DNA of 64,000 nt from Tolypeutes matacus (GCA_026826555.1 JAKSZT010038683.1:1027045-1091044); one strand, 5' to 3'. Shown: positions 24,110-37,057, numbered from the stretch's first letter. The notes: a model not told the origin generated them from the sequence alone. Numbers and translations: made by a program.

Positions 24110-24535
24110 TTGAGGGCTGCAACAAACTGGATGGATTAAAACAACAGAAATATTTATTCTCACAGTTCTGAAGACCAGAAGTTAAAAATCAAGGTGCTTG
24201 AAGAGCCATCTACCTCTGAAGCCTCTAAGGAAGAATCCTTCTTTCAGCTTCTTGTGACTCCCAGCCAAACCTGGCATTCTTTGGCTTATAGACCCATTGC
24301 TTCAGTCTCTGCCTCTGTCTTCACAGATTTTCTCCCCTGTGTGTGTTTATGCATCCTTTCCTCTTCTTATTAGAACAGTAGTCTTTGGATTTAGTGTCCA
24401 CCCAAACCCAGTATGACCTCATCTTAATTTAACTAATTACATTTGCAAAGACTCTATTTCCAAATAAAATCCAATTCTGAGGTTGTAGATGAAATTAAAC
24501 ATTTGAAAGACATCATTCTACCTGCTACAGACACC
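24110..24535 (+). repeat. MLT1 LTR (MaLR), sense
   Basis: ACAAACTGGATGGATTAAAA, CACAGTTCTGAAGACCAGAAG, CTCATCTTAATTTAACTAAT and CTATTTCCAAATAAAATCC in order mark an MLT1 LTR. It borders the TRAF6 retrocopy on its 5' side. Confidence 0.85.
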
Positions 24536-24795
24536 AAGCATTTGGGAAGAAATAAGAGTTAAATTCAGAGGTCCCAGTGAGCAGAGAAGTTGGAAGCTGG
24601 GGCATCCATAGCTTGAGTTCCAGTCAGCCTGCAGATGCAATGGCAGCAGCCCTTGGTCTGCCTGGGCTCTGAATGCAGTGTCCATCCTCTTCTGGTGCCT
24701 TGGCCCAGTAGAATCCAGTGAATGGACCAGTGGAGCACTGCCTTGCTGGCTTATCAGCCCAGCAGATATAAGTGGACAATTACTAATCAAGTACT
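24536..24795. other. Possible TRAF6 5' UTR copy
   Basis: GC-richer stretch between the MLT1 LTR and the former TRAF6 start codon. It could be the 5' UTR of the retrocopied mRNA; a minus-strand open frame (24518-24790) is taken as chance. Confidence 0.35.
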
Positions 24796-26408
24796 CTGGG
24801 TCTGATAAACTCTAAAGACAGCTGTGGATACAGCCAAGCAGAAAAGGACAGTTGTGCTGCCATCACCAGCACCTATAGTGATGAAGCCAGCATAAGTGGA
24901 ACTACCAGTACAGGGAACCTCTCCAGCTCATTTAAGGAAGAGATTCAGTGATGCAATATGGACTTTGACTAACCCATGGAAAGCAAGTATGACTGCCCCA
25001 TCTGTTTGATGGCATTATGAGAAGCATTGAAAACAACATTTTGCCATAGGTTCTGCAAAGCCTGCATCATCAAATCAATAAGGATGCAGGTCTCAAATGT
25101 CTGATGAATTACTGCTGGAAAATCAACTGTTTCTTCCCAGTTTTGCAAAATGAGAGATTCTTTCTCTGATGGTGAAGAGTCTTATTGAAGCCTGTTTGCA
25201 CAAGTTGGGACTGCGGCATCTAGAGGAGCATCAAGCACATTGTGAGTTTGCTGTCATGGAATTTCCCCAGTCTCAACATCCCTTCCAAAATGCCTACTAA
25301 ATATTCATATTTTCAAGGTGTGTCTAAAAGGACAGGTGTCTTGTGTGAACTGTGTTGTGTCAGTGGCATTTGAAGATAAAGAGATCCATAACCCGAAGTA
25401 TCCTTTGGCAAATGTCATCTGTGAAACTTGTGATAACACACTTATCAGAGAACAGGTGCCTAATCATTATGGTCTAGACTGTCCTACAGCCCCATTTCCG
25501 TGCACATTCAGTACTTTTGGCTGCCATGAAAAAAATGCAGAGGAATCTTTGGCATATCAACTACAGGAGAATACTGAGTCACACAAGAGAATGTTGATCC
25601 AGTCTCTTCAAAATTTAAACCTAACTTTAACTCCTATACCTCAACGTGGTATGTTTCTGTATGATTCTGCCTCTCTGTCCTATGTTTCCTCTGAGTGTCA
25701 CCCAGAGGTCCAAAATTTCAAAGAAACCATTCAGTGGTTAGAGGGCCACCATGTAAGATAAGATCATCAAATCCAAGTGCTAATAACTAAAATGGAAACT
25801 CAGAGCATGTATGTAGGTGAAGTAAAAAAAAAAAAAAAAAAAAAACCATTTGAACCCTTGAGGACTAAGTTACTGAAACAGAAGACCAGCAGTTTTATGG
25901 GATTTATCTCTGGAAGATTGGCAACTTTGTGATGCACATGAAATCTGAGGAAGAAGGGAAACCTGTTGGCATTCATGGCCCTCAATTCCATACTGGCAAA
26001 CCCATTCACAAATTGTTAAAGTACCTGCACCTTCAGTTACCAATTGTTTAGCACTGTGCAAACTATATATACCTCCTTATCCACACAATGTAAGGAGACT
26101 ATGACAGCCCTTGCCTCTTCCAGGGTATGATAAATCTTACACTTACTGATCAGTCTGAACTGCTTGTAAGACAAAATCACAAAGATATAATGGATGCCAA
26201 ACCAGAGCTGCTTGCTTTACAGTGACACACAATGCCATGGAACATGAAAGGTTTTGGCTATGTGGCTTGTATGAACATCAAAGCCCTAAGACAAAGAAAC
26301 TTCATTATGGATGATACTTTACTAGTTTGCTGTGAGGTGTCCACCTCCTTCAATTCAGATAGTGATTGGAGGGAGAGCTTTCATCAAAATACTGATGTAC
26401 GGGTATAG
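24796..26408 (+). pseudogene. TRAF6: TRAF6 retrocopy, dead
   Basis: TRAF6 is a RING E3 ligase and adaptor in Toll-like and IL-1 receptor signalling. The plus strand follows the whole protein without introns: start region (start codon ATG changed to CTG, 24796), RING (YDCPICLMAL, stop, then HRFCKACIIKSI), zinc fingers (open stretch 25318-25761: [31 protein letters not shown]), coiled coil (METQSMYVGE), MATH domain blocks ([14 protein letters not shown], [25 protein letters not shown]) and an end at 26406-26408. It has many stops and frameshifts. An A-run (about 25824-25845) replaces codons in the coiled coil. Length near 1.6 kb equals the full coding length, so it is a complete processed copy. 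Some transcription of the open stretch cannot be excluded but no function is indicated. Confidence 0.92.
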
Positions 26409-27613
26409 CATTCTTCATGTTTCCAAGAAACAAACTGTATGTAGAAAGCAGTGTCTTCCCTGCCCTGTTATCAATATTATGTACAAATAAAAAATTAGTA
26501 GGAAAGATGTAATCTTCAGTAATGTATGTTTTTACAGTAGTTACTCACTACTTGATCCATTTACAAACATCAGAAACAGCTTTTTCTTTGAAATCTACAT
26601 ATTCCATGTTTTTCCAGAAATACATCAGATATATCTTTGGCATGTTACAGCTATTTTGTCAATTAGGATACTTCTTTGCTCTGTTTTCATAGACATTTGG
26701 TTCAGTGTGCTTTGTTACCAAAAAGCCTAGAATTGGATTATTAAAGCTCAAACCTTCCTTCTCCCAAAATAATTTTATTATATGAATCTTAATTTTATAG
26801 TATTCTATATAATATATTAAACTTGAGAATTACTATCATCTTGTGCTGTTGCCATAGAGAAGTTATTTTCATAAACTGAAGTTCTCATTTTATTTGACCT
26901 CCTGTAGATTTCAAAGGATTTGAATGATAGTCCTTGAAAAGTTTAAGTTCTCATTCACTCTCTTTTTTCCTGCCCCCAAAGTGTTATTAAGGATATTCAG
27001 GGACTAGTACAAACCCTTAATATTGAAAGATACTTATTTCATTCTGACTTGCTTACATACTTCCTTGAGGCCATAAATAACATCTCCTCCAGAACCAGTA
27101 ATGCAGAGAACCACATGGATATCAACTTCTCAGTGCTGTACCATATATCCCTTTTTGCCTTTCCAATGCAGGGAGAACTCCACAGCTCTTCATATATGTT
27201 ATGTTGCTTAATGTTTACTTGATAAGGAGAAACATACTGCACATAGTTAACAACAGAAAACTTTTTAAAATAATGGCTAATCAGTCAACTAATGTAGCAT
27301 CTAATTAACCATGACAGAAGCTATATAAGCCATAGATTTACAGCTCTTTGAACACCCTCTGATTTAGTTCAATTACACAGAACAAAATTGATTTCCTGAA
27401 AAGAGAACTTCTTAATATTTGAGAGATCATTAAAATATCTGAGATGTCACCAAACTAAATCCAGAAGTCATAGCGCTTATATCATGAATTAAGTTGAGTA
27501 AGATGGTTTAGTGTCATAATCCACAGCAGAAAAAGATGAGTTTCCTGTGGAATGTAATGAAGTGGCTAAATGTTCCCAAAAGAGAGAGATGATTTTTGTG
27601 CGAGTGTTTTTGT
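26409..27613. other. Downstream of TRAF6 retrocopy, probably part 3' UTR; no gene seen
   Basis: The sequence after the TRAF6 stop is AT-rich and may be the retrocopied 3' UTR, since TRAF6 has a long one. I see no poly(A) tail or target duplication to mark its end. Confidence 0.4.
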
Positions 27614-27751
27614 TTTTTTTTTTTAATTTATTTTTCTTGTGGGTAAAAATAAAAATTCTCACAATACATAACAAACATTTGCAAAATGATATACAAATAT
27701 ATATGCATATATGTGTATTTGCTTACAAAAATGTTATTTATATATATATAC
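27614..27751 (-). repeat. Very short antisense L1 tail
   Basis: A T-run, then GTGGGTAAAAAT and the AT-rich alternative L1 tail, ends in a TA run at 27751. The flanks share an AGTGTTTTTGT / AGTGTGTTTCTGT-like word, an imperfect target duplication. Only about 140 bp were inserted. Confidence 0.75.
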
Positions 27752-28349
27752 AGCCAGTGTGTTTCTGTTATGTGCCTGTAGATATCAAATATTATGGTGA
27801 AATCTAGTTCCTAGAGAGATCTACAAACATTATAGACCCTGGTGAAGAACCTACAAGAACCCACTCAACATGCTGTTTAAAAAAGATTATTTAAATTTGT
27901 CTGGTTGTGGAAAGACCACATTATAGCTACAGAAAGGCCAAATCAGAGCCTTCTGACCATTGTCAAGATTAGGCTTTATTTCAAGAAGCCAAGAAACCTT
28001 GGTTCTAGTAAGAAGTCTGGTTTTAGGTTCCAGGCTCATCAGCACCTGCCCATTTGACAATTCCCTTTACTCTTCTATTTACCTCTCCACTCCATCCCAC
28101 ATTTAAGCTGCTGCTCTAGTGGATTTATGTTATGAAAGTGAAGGCCAAGCAGAGATCCTGTTCCTCTGCACCAAAGTTGGTACCATGGGCTTGTCTCAAG
28201 GGTAATTTCATTTCCTGGCAGTTTGTGTTCCTTGGTTACCATGCTCTCCAACTAAGTTCCTGAAAATCACTGCAGCACCACCTTCTAGGTAGGGAAAGTT
28301 GTATTGCTGTTTTTCCTGTGAATATTTTTCAGTGAATAATTATTAAAAA
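27752..28349. other. No gene seen
   Basis: Unrecognised sequence between two L1 pieces. Confidence 0.4.
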
Positions 28350-29655
28350 ATTGAGTCTTTGCTCTTGTAATTGAAACTTAGCCTACTGTTATGGGGTCCC
28401 TAAGGGTTGCCACCTGAGAGCCTCCTTGTTGCTCAAATGTGGCCTCTCTTTAAGCCAAACTCAGCATATGAATGCATTACCTTCCCCCTGTGCCACAGTG
28501 TGGGACATGACCCCCAGGGATGAGCCTCCCTGGCAAAGAGGAATTAACACCATGTACCAACTGGCAATATGACTGTGAAAAGACCTTGAATAAAAGGGGG
28601 AAAAGATAAAGACAAATGAGTTCATGTGGCTAAGAGACTTCAAAGAGAGTTGGGAGGTCATCCCAGAGGTGATGCTTATGCATACCTCAATAAGATCTTG
28701 TAGAACACCAAAGTGGATATCACCCCACAGAGAGGGGCTCCTGAGGGCTCTGGAGACACCCTGGTTCTATATAAGGGGGGATAGCTCTGGAGATTGATGT
28801 CTTACCAGTGGGCTATACTTTGGAATCTGTGCTCCTGAGAGTGACAGAGTTAGACTCAAATAAGTCCTTCCTGCACATGGTCCATCAATCCCTTCTAGTC
28901 AAACCTATATGTGGTGCTGGAGTTTCTAGGTGTACTTCCAGAGACTGGAGCCTTTGGTCTGCCCATATGCCAGCTGTGCCTGGAATCTCGGTGGAGCTGC
29001 AACTCATACTCTACAGATCCATGTACTCACCCAAGTCACCTGGTGAGGAGATGATGTTGGACAATGGCCATCCCAGTGAATGGAGAGAGTCTGCAGCTGC
29101 AGGCGGGATAATCCCATCCATCGTACCCATGGGATATAAGCCCCCTCTCACTTGGTGGTGGAGTGAACTTCAGCATCCCAAACTCCTCAGGATTGGGGGA
29201 AGAGCTATGGACTAGAGTGGACTCACTGTTATTCTGTTGTAGACATATTGTGATTCAAGTAATGGATGAAATTACAACAGTGAGTGGAGCCAGTGGTCAC
29301 TGGGCAGGGAAGGGAAAAGCAGTTGTAATACAGGGGCTTTTTCAGGGCTTGGGAATTATCCTGAGTGACATTATAACGACAGATATAGGCCATTTTACAT
29401 CAGCTTATAACATGCAGAACTGTGTGGGAGAGAGTGTGGTCTACAATGTGAACTACGGTCCATGCTTAATGACAAAGCCCAGGATGTGTATATCCATCGC
29501 AGGTCATGTGCCACACTAATGAAAGATGTTTTTGTGGGATGTTATGGGAGGTATGGGAGGTGTGGGAGATGGGGAACATGGGGATCCTTGTAATTTTTGT
29601 GTAACATTTATGTAATCTAAGCATCTTTTACAATATAAATATATTTTTAAAATTG
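28350..29655 (+). repeat. L1 3' UTR, sense, 5'-truncated
   Basis: About 1.3 kb, the reverse complement of 49570-50870. It ends GTAATCTAAGCATCTTTTAC plus an AT-rich end and lacks the long alternative tail. AAAATTGA flanks both sides (about 28344-28352 and 29648-29656), a plausible target duplication. It carries a 135-codon open frame (28808-29215) that recurs in other copies; see findings. Confidence 0.8.
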
Positions 29656-31243
29656 AACATTCCATTTTAGAAGGAAATGTCAGTCATTTTTGTATTTGGA
29701 TAGAAAAAGCCTGAAGGAACTACATTCAACTAATGATTGTGATTATCCTTTTATTATGTGATAAACACATCATTTTATCATAAAAATTTAAATGTTGCTA
29801 CAGAACATTCAAACACCCTCACCAACACCCCCAAAGTAAATGATATTTAAAAGTTTCCAGGCCAAATTTTTATTAAATCATGACTGTGAAAAATAAATTG
29901 ACACACATTCTATGGGGGAAAAAAAAATTTCTATTGTCCAGGTATCTTTTCTTCATCTATGAAATACACCAACTGCTCTGTAGCAAAATTTATCTGGAAC
30001 AATATTGAATTAGATACCAATTTATGGCAAGCATTATCCATACCCACAGTGAGATCATTTTTGTGGGAAAAAAATCTCTTCAAATGGCTTTTAAAAAAGA
30101 CCATAAATAGGGATACGATAAACAGGTACATAAATAAGGGCAGGATATGGAGAATTTGATCCCAGCTATGAGGGATATTGAAACACAAACATAGGAAACA
30201 TTTAAACTAGGAAATGCCAATGATAATAGGCAAGAAAATATTTATCACTGTCTCAGGGGAAGGCAGACAAGCTCATCTCTGTTCAAAGTCTCAATTGTAG
30301 AGAATATTGTAAGTAAATAAACCCTCCAAATTGACTTGGAAGCTTAATATTCTCTTAATGAAAGAAAACTGCACCAAAAAAGTTAACATGAAATGAATAC
30401 AATTCCAGGCTGAAGGATATTTGGTGGGTACTTACTAAAGGCAAAAATCTAACCACAGCATTGGTCTTTTCCACAAGTCCTGTGATTTGGTGTTAGGAGA
30501 AATGTAACTTCTGCTCATGAACAACTCAAAATAAATAAATGGAAAAGATGTTAGGGATCAATCCTCCATAAGCAAAATTCAACCATATTATAAACACAAG
30601 AATAACTGCTCCCCCAAAAGGGAGACTATCCTAAAAGTCATTATAAAATAAATTATTATAAAATTTTTAAAGTGATGATGAGAAATAAGTACTTCATATA
30701 AATACTAGGTGCAAATGAAATATAATTATAATTTTAAAGCAAAAGACAAACGAAAAGTTTAAGGACTTCTAAAAAAATGTGCATATTTGTTAGAGTTTGG
30801 GTTTTTCATTTTGCCCAAGGGAAACAAGATCATTTATGCTTTGGATTTCAAATCATATGAGTGTCTAGCAAAATCCAGCAACTGATCACCTTGTGAATGA
30901 AAGACAATTTAATCATGCAAATGTAATCTAAATCCTCCCCCACATCTTCTAACATTTCATTTTCTCCCCTCAACCTATAAGGACCAACACTAATGTCACA
31001 TTTGCAACATGAAAAATCTTTCTTTATTGAAGAAAATGATGATTTTTTTAAAAAGGCCCTGTATCGTTTTTATAACATGTCAGGTGAAGAAAATACTATG
31101 ATTATAATAAATATAATAATAAATATATTTTACTTTTTATACTTTGATACATACAGGATCTTGACTTGCTGACTGATTGTCAGGGAATAGTCTGGCATTT
31201 TATTTACCAAACTTCTAATGTTGCAGCAAAAACAAAACTTAGA
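29656..31243. other. No gene seen
   Basis: AT-rich DNA. An 85-codon minus-strand frame (29931-30188) is open but unrecognised. Nothing else supports a gene. Confidence 0.4.
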
Positions 31244-31655
31244 TGATGAGAAAACCCAAGTGACACTCGAGGGGTGGAGGAACAAGTTTTATTGCGCATG
31301 GGACCAGAGGAGAGTCAAGTTTCCAAATTCTGAGTGCCCTGTCTTGGCTTTCATAAGTTTATATAGGGTCTCCAAGCAGGCAAATTCCTAAGCAAGTTGG
31401 CAGGCATGGGTTACAAAAGCAAAAGGTGTGAGTTTAGCTTTTCTTCCTAAAGCAGAGGACTATTAGGGAGGAAAAGAGTCATTATTTAGAGTTGTAAATT
31501 CCAGTTGAAAGGGGCAGGCAGGGAGTGCTTATCTTCCTAACTATGTGGATTCCAGGGAGAAAAGGGAGGAAGGGAGAAAGGGATGAGGGGTTCTTATCTT
31601 CCTAAAGCTGTGGGTTTCTGCTGAGGGGGTTAGGGCTGCAGCACTTCCTTTATTA
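31244..31655 (-). repeat. Class I ERV 3' LTR
   Basis: About 412 bp, paired with 38781-39215. Read on the minus strand it follows a polypurine tract (AAAGGGGGGAA), has a TATA-like TATATAAACTT and a polyadenylation signal AATAAAACTT. The element is colinear with its partner apart from small indels. LTR ends are estimated from where the two copies stop matching; no target duplication was found. Confidence 0.85.
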
Positions 31656-31960
31656 TTCCCCCCTTTGGTAGCCTTATAATTCCTTATGGGGAATCATCTG
31701 CTAACATGAGGATTTTTCTATAGTCCCCAAGGAATGATATTTAACATGAGGCATTACTTGGTGTTTTAAGGCATTTAAGTGGGAAGTGTTAGGTACCATA
31801 GAACACATGGCCTGAAAGTTATGAGGAAGAAGACTGAGGCTATTACTGGTATGAATGGCAAAATCCAGGAAATGAGATACTGGAAGCAGTTCCCATTGGC
31901 AGATGCTTGGTATACAATGTTTAAGTGGTGTTTGGTTCATTCTTTAAACAGGGCCAACTT

Positions 31961-33401
31961 GACTCTAGCTATCCCTGAGGAATTTGCATAGAAACAGCAT
32001 TCTTCCCCCAGGGCTTGGCAGATTCCCCTTGAACCTGAGGTACGAAAGTCTATTCCTTGCATTTTTTGTAAAACTACTTCTGCCAACGAGTCTATCTGAC
32101 CTTGCAACTCATTGAGAGCCCCCGATATTTCTTCGAGGTCATTTTATGTTTCCTGTGCTAGGATGTGTATGCCCTCCTGACCAATTGTGAGTAAGATACC
32201 TGCTACTGATGTGCTCCTGACTACTCCTAGTCCTAAGAGTATCAGAATTGCCTGTATTGCTCATTTGGCTTGAGAGAGCTCTCCAAGCAATTCTCCATAC
32301 ACCAAGAATGATGGTACTGGCCAAGCCAAGTAGCAGATGCCTTGGCCATCCTGGGGTAAGCACCAGTAGGCGTTGGTGCTACAGACCCAGATGGTGGAGT
32401 TTGCAGTGCATTGGCCAGGCTCATTGAGTGGGCAGGTGATGTTACAGTTAGCCTTTCCAAGATGAAGGCTGGTTGAAGTAGACCTGGTAGTTATGTTTTT
32501 ACAGTTAGCCAATTTTCTTGGTGTTTAGGTTACATGGGTTGGGAGGGATGTGGTCCCTGCTGCAGAGCTGTCATGGGTCAGGAGGGTTATGTTCCATAGG
32601 ACAGGTATGGGGAAGATGGTTAGACTTGAGGAAGTTCATAGTCAGCAGGATGCAGCTATGACAGTCCAGGATTTATTTAAGAGTTGGTGGAAATTTCAAA
32701 CCTGGCTCAAAAGGATGTTGTGGGGGGCTGTTCTCACTTTGGCTTTTAGCATCTGGGCACTTTCATTTTTCACCAGGGCTTTCTCTGGGAGTTGGGTTAT
32801 CAGGATCAGTTGAACTAGTATGAGGTCACCTGGGTCTGGCCCCACTGGATCATATATTCTGATTTCTAGTTTTAGTCCTGTTTGGGCCTTTAAAAAGGTA
32901 TTTTTGGATCTGGTGGTTATGTTTAATAAGGTGAGCTTTACAGGGTCTCGGATTTCTATGCCATGCCCTGCTGGGCTGGGGATATTCTATAGGAGATATG
33001 GAGAAGTTGGTGGGACCCCCTTCCAGGGAGCGGTGCACCTATAAGCAAGCTCCAAGAGTGGCAGAATCCTCTGCTCTTGCGGGGGTGTCAGCAGAGGTAT
33101 TAGTCATAACTCCCATAGTTGTGACCCCTAAACCCTCTCCTGGGGCAGGTATGGTGGCTTGGGGGTACGGGGCAATTAGCAAGGTGTAAGGAGCATGATC
33201 TTGGATTGCCCTGCAAGTGTCAAATATTACAGAGGCTGAAGTTGCACCTGTCAAGAATAGGACTGAAGGATTCAGCACAGATTGTTTGTCCCAGCTTTGA
33301 CTAACTTGCAGCTGCCATAGATTTTGGGGGCAGGTATTGGCTCCTAGGGAGGAGGAAAGGATAATCAAGTCAAGGCACAGAAGCATCCTATTATACGCCA
33401 A
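31961..33401 (-). pseudogene. Class I ERV env relic
   Basis: Minus-strand env of a gammaretrovirus-like provirus. A leader and surface-subunit part is open at 33039-33401 and in shorter frames below it. The transmembrane subunit near 31990-32130 shows a heptad region and the CX6CC motif (31994-32020) shared by gammaretroviral env proteins. Frame changes separate the heptad region from CX6CC, and stops occur throughout, including one shortly after CX6CC. No intact envelope protein is encoded. Confidence 0.8.
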
Positions 33402-33719
33402 TAAACAATGACAATTAGGGCTCTATTCACTATAGTCCAGTCTGCAGAGGCCACAACAGTGAGTCCAACTCCAAATACCAAGGTGAGTAGGTTGTATATG
33501 CACAGGATCCACCAGGAGTAGGGCTCCATTCAGCAGGCATTTGACCAGGTCAGTGCTCGGGGATCCCAGGTGACTCATATTCTCAAGGGGTGGCTGGGTA
33601 TGAGTTGGGCTGTCTAGCTGTCCTGATCTTTATTGGGGTGTGCCTTCTTGACCCTGGAATGATGGATCCAAGGGATGATGCCTGCAACTTTAAGAGCAGT
33701 AGGAGTCTTTGATCCAGAT

Positions 33720-34570
33720 TAGGTCATGTGGCCTGTGGGGATGCACTGGGTGTCCCAGGGGGATGAGGTTCCGGGACAAGACAGTTTTATGTATTTGGGC
33801 TAGAGTTTTCCCCAGCTGCTTGAGAATGGAATCTTGGCCAGTTTCCCCAAGAAGTTTGAGATTTCCCTTAAAGGCCTTGATAATTGGGGGTGAAATAGAA
33901 TTTCAAAGGGTGAATAGCCTGTGGGTCCTGGGGTACACCTAACTTGGAGAAGGGTTAAGGGAAGTACGTCTACCCAGGGAAGACCAATTTCTTGGCAGAA
34001 TTTGGCTACGGTGGCTTTGAGGGTTTGATTCATGCATTCAACTTTCCCTGAAATCTGGAGCCTTTAAGCAGTATGGAGTTTCCACTTGATTCCTAACATT
34101 TTCACCAGCTCTTGGACTATGGAAGCTATGAAGGCTGGGCCATTGTCACTTTCAATAGACAGTGACAGCCCATGTCAGGGAATGATTTCTCTAAGTAAAG
34201 CCTTAGTCACTTCTCTTGCTTTTTTGGTGTGAATAGGGAAAGCTTTGACCCAGACTGAAAAGGTGCATATCATCACTAACAGATATTTGTACCCCCAACT
34301 TGATTTCACTTCTGGAAAGTCTACTGTGAGGTCTTCAAACAGGGCTGTCCCCATGTGCTGGGCACCTGCTGGAGACCAGAGGCCCTGCAGAGGGTTGTTT
34401 TTGGCACAAACTTGGCACTGGCTGTTGATGGTGGCACAGAGAGAAGCTAGTCGGGCTACATAGTAGTATCTCCCGAGCAAGACTTCTAGGGCAGTTTTTC
34501 CTAGGTGGGTGAGTTGGTGGAATTGCTGGATGAGGACATGAGCAGCTTCTTTTGGGACAAAAATCTTGTC
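33720..34570 (-). pseudogene. Class I ERV integrase relic
   Basis: Minus strand. The N-terminal zinc site keeps HX3H (about 34506-34520) and CX2C (CQVC). The core keeps the first aspartate (LTVDFPEV), the second aspartate (codon 34145-34147) and a glutamate (codon 34037-34039) exactly 35 residues later, the D,D35E pattern. Stops lie between these, among them one just before the second-aspartate block and one after it, so the product cannot be made as one chain. Confidence 0.85.
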
Positions 34571-34689
34571 ACCTGGGAGGAGCCAAGTTCCTTTGGGTTT
34601 CGACTTCCCCCTTCTCTCTTGGCCTATTCCTGTTTTCTCAGGTATAGTTTAGTTGATTAATTTCTCATCCTAAGAGGGACAGCTGTGGT

Positions 34690-36535
34690 GCTGATTCTGG
34701 TACTCGTATTCCATGGGTTCCTTCAGCTGCTTGCCGAGCTGCTTTGTCAGCTAGCCTGTTTCCTTGAGTGACCATATCCATCCTTTTCTGATGTCCCCGG
34801 CAGTGGGTGATGGTGACTTTGTCTGGTTTCCAGATTGCTTCTAACAGTTGGAGGATTTTTTCTTTGTTTTTGATTTCCTTTCCCCCTACAGTTAGGAGAC
34901 CTCTTTCTTTATAAATTGCCCCATGGATATGAACAGTAGTGAATGTGTACTTAGAGTCAGTGTAAATGTTTACCGCTTGCCCAGTGGCTAGCTGCAGGGT
35001 TCAGACCATTGCCCAGAGTTCTACTCATTGCGTGGACCATGCCCAGGGTAGAGATGCCACTTCTACTACCCATTCTGTAGTGGTGACTGCATATCTGGCA
35101 AGCTTTTCCCCATTTTTAACAAGACTGCTCCCATCTGTAAATAGTGTTTGATCTGGGGAAGGGAGTGGTTTGTCTCAGAGGTAGGGGCGACTGGTGCAAT
35201 CTTCCTCTGTCACTTCAACACAATCATGCTCAGGGACTACTTCCTCATCCAGCAAAATAGTGGCAGGGTTTAGACTGTGCACTGTTTCTATTGTCACTGA
35301 GCAAACCTTGGTAATATGTGTGCCAAGGATTAGATATCCACTGGTGCCCATATGAGTTCATGAGGGCAGTGACTGCGTGTGGCACCATAACATGAATAGC
35401 CTGTCTGAGGGTTAATTTGTCAAAGTCTTTGACAAGGGTTATGGTTGCTGCCAGGGCTTTCAGGCAGGGTGGCCACCCTGTAGCCATGGGATACAGTTGC
35501 TTGGAGAGGTAAGCAAGGGGTCTTTGCCAGGATCCTACTGTTTATGTGAGAACCTCCAATGCTACTTTGCTCTTTTATGCATGAACAGGTTAAATTTTTG
35601 AGTTACATCCCGGAGCCCCAAGGCAGGGGCTCGGCCGAGTTGTCTTTTGATGTTTTGAAATGAGCCCTGTTGAGCTTCTCCCCAGGCAAGAGACTCTTTT
35701 TCTGGGCCCATCAGAACTTTGTAAAGGAGTTTGGCCATGGTGACAAACCCAGGAATCCAGATGCAGCAGAACCCTGCAGCCCCGAGGAACTCACGAAGCT
35801 CTCTTTTTGTGGTGAGGGTAGGGATGGTACAGATCATTTTCTTTCATTCTGGTCTGAGCATCTGGTGTCCTTGTGTGATGCAGAACCCCAGGTAATTGAC
35901 CTGCTGTTTACAGATCTGGGATTTTCTCCAAGACACTTTATACCCAGTCTGTGTTAGGAGTTGTAGGACAGTCTGGGTCCCTCTCCAGCAGTCCTCTTAT
36001 GTCTCACTGGCAAGTAGGAGGTCATCTACATATTGTAAGAGGGCACATCTGCAGTCCTCCCAGGAGTAGGTGGCCATATCTGCTGCCAAGTCTTCCCCAA
36101 AAAGGGTAGGGGAAATTTTGAAGCCTTGCAGGAGCCCAGTCCAGGTTAGCTGAGTTTTCTGCTGAGTTCTGGGATCTTCCCACTCAAAGGAAAACAGAAG
36201 CTGGCTCAGGGGGAGCTACAAGTAGAAGAAGGCATCTTTCAGGTCCAAGCAAGTGAACCAGGTGGCTTCAGGTGGCAGCTGTCCTAGCAAAGTGTGCAAT
36301 TTGGGAACAATCTCATGTAAAGTGAGAGTGGCGTTATTGATGGCTCGCAGATCCTGGACTGTTCAATATCCTGTCCCATGTGGTTTCTTTACTGGTAATA
36401 ATGGGGTGTTCCAGGGTGACTGGAACTCAATCAAGATTCCTTCTTTTCTCAGGCGATCTATGTGTTTAACCATGCCCAATTACACTTCATGGAGGATCAG
36501 ACACTGCCTCTTTTGGACCAGGACTGCTCCAGGCT
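34690..36535 (-). pseudogene. Class I ERV reverse transcriptase and RNase H relic
   Basis: Minus strand. RT keeps LLQGFKISPTLFGEDLA and the catalytic YVDD (36021-36032) in one frame, followed by the thumb and connection (35562-35837). RNase H keeps IYTDSKYTF (TDSKY codons 34947-34961) and a THCRGHQ block. Stops and frameshifts break the chain, for example just after the YVDD block. The type matches gammaretroviruses. Confidence 0.85.
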
Positions 36536-37018
36536 TCAGGTTGATGATGGTGGGTGCATGGTTCCATGCCATTCCTGGTGGTTTTTTTCTGCCGAGTCCT
36601 GGTGAAAAAGTTCCAACAGTTTTTCTGGATTCTTACTTGAATTTTCTTCTGCATGAATTCTCTGTTCCTCTCTTTGGGGTACGGTGACGAGGAGAATGGG
36701 GCCAGTCATGAGGCTTAAGCTTGCTGGCCCTTCAGGTTTGAAGGTAACCTGGGCTCCCAGTTTGGTTAAGTGGTCCCTACCAAGTAGGGGAACTGGACAT
36801 TCAGACAGGTACAGAGATTCATGAGTCAATTCAAGGCCACCAACCTGGCAAGTTCTTGACTGGCAAAAAGGCCATTGGCTTGACTGGTCCCCAGTCGTTC
36901 CTATGATATTAACAGTTTTTCCGCTAAAGGGGATGATGGGGGTTGTGACCACAGAATATTCAGTGCCGGTGTCTGCCATGAAAGTCATTGACTGGCCCTC
37001 AACTTGTAGTTTGACCAT
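36536..37018 (-). pseudogene. Class I ERV protease (open piece)
   Basis: A 160-codon open stretch on the minus strand encodes a retroviral aspartic protease with catalytic ADTGTEYS (DTG codons 36965-36973), a GTTGDQSSQWPF flap region and LLGRDHLTKLGA near the end of the fold. It then runs on into the start of RT. It is the best preserved part of pol, but a free-standing start is unlikely: in gammaretroviruses this part is made by readthrough from gag. Confidence 0.8.
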
Positions 37019-37057
37019 GGGCTCATGGGGGCCAAGTTCCAGTGAGCCCGGTTGCCC

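Noticed and set aside
25318..25761. 147-codon zinc-finger gene
   Set aside because: It is the longest open part of the TRAF6 retrocopy; flanking TRAF6 sequence is broken.
29931..30188. 85-codon minus-strand frame
   Set aside because: No recognised motif; similar length frames are common by chance here.
36536..37018. Functional retroviral protease gene
   Set aside because: It is an open piece in a provirus with broken gag and pol, with no independent start.
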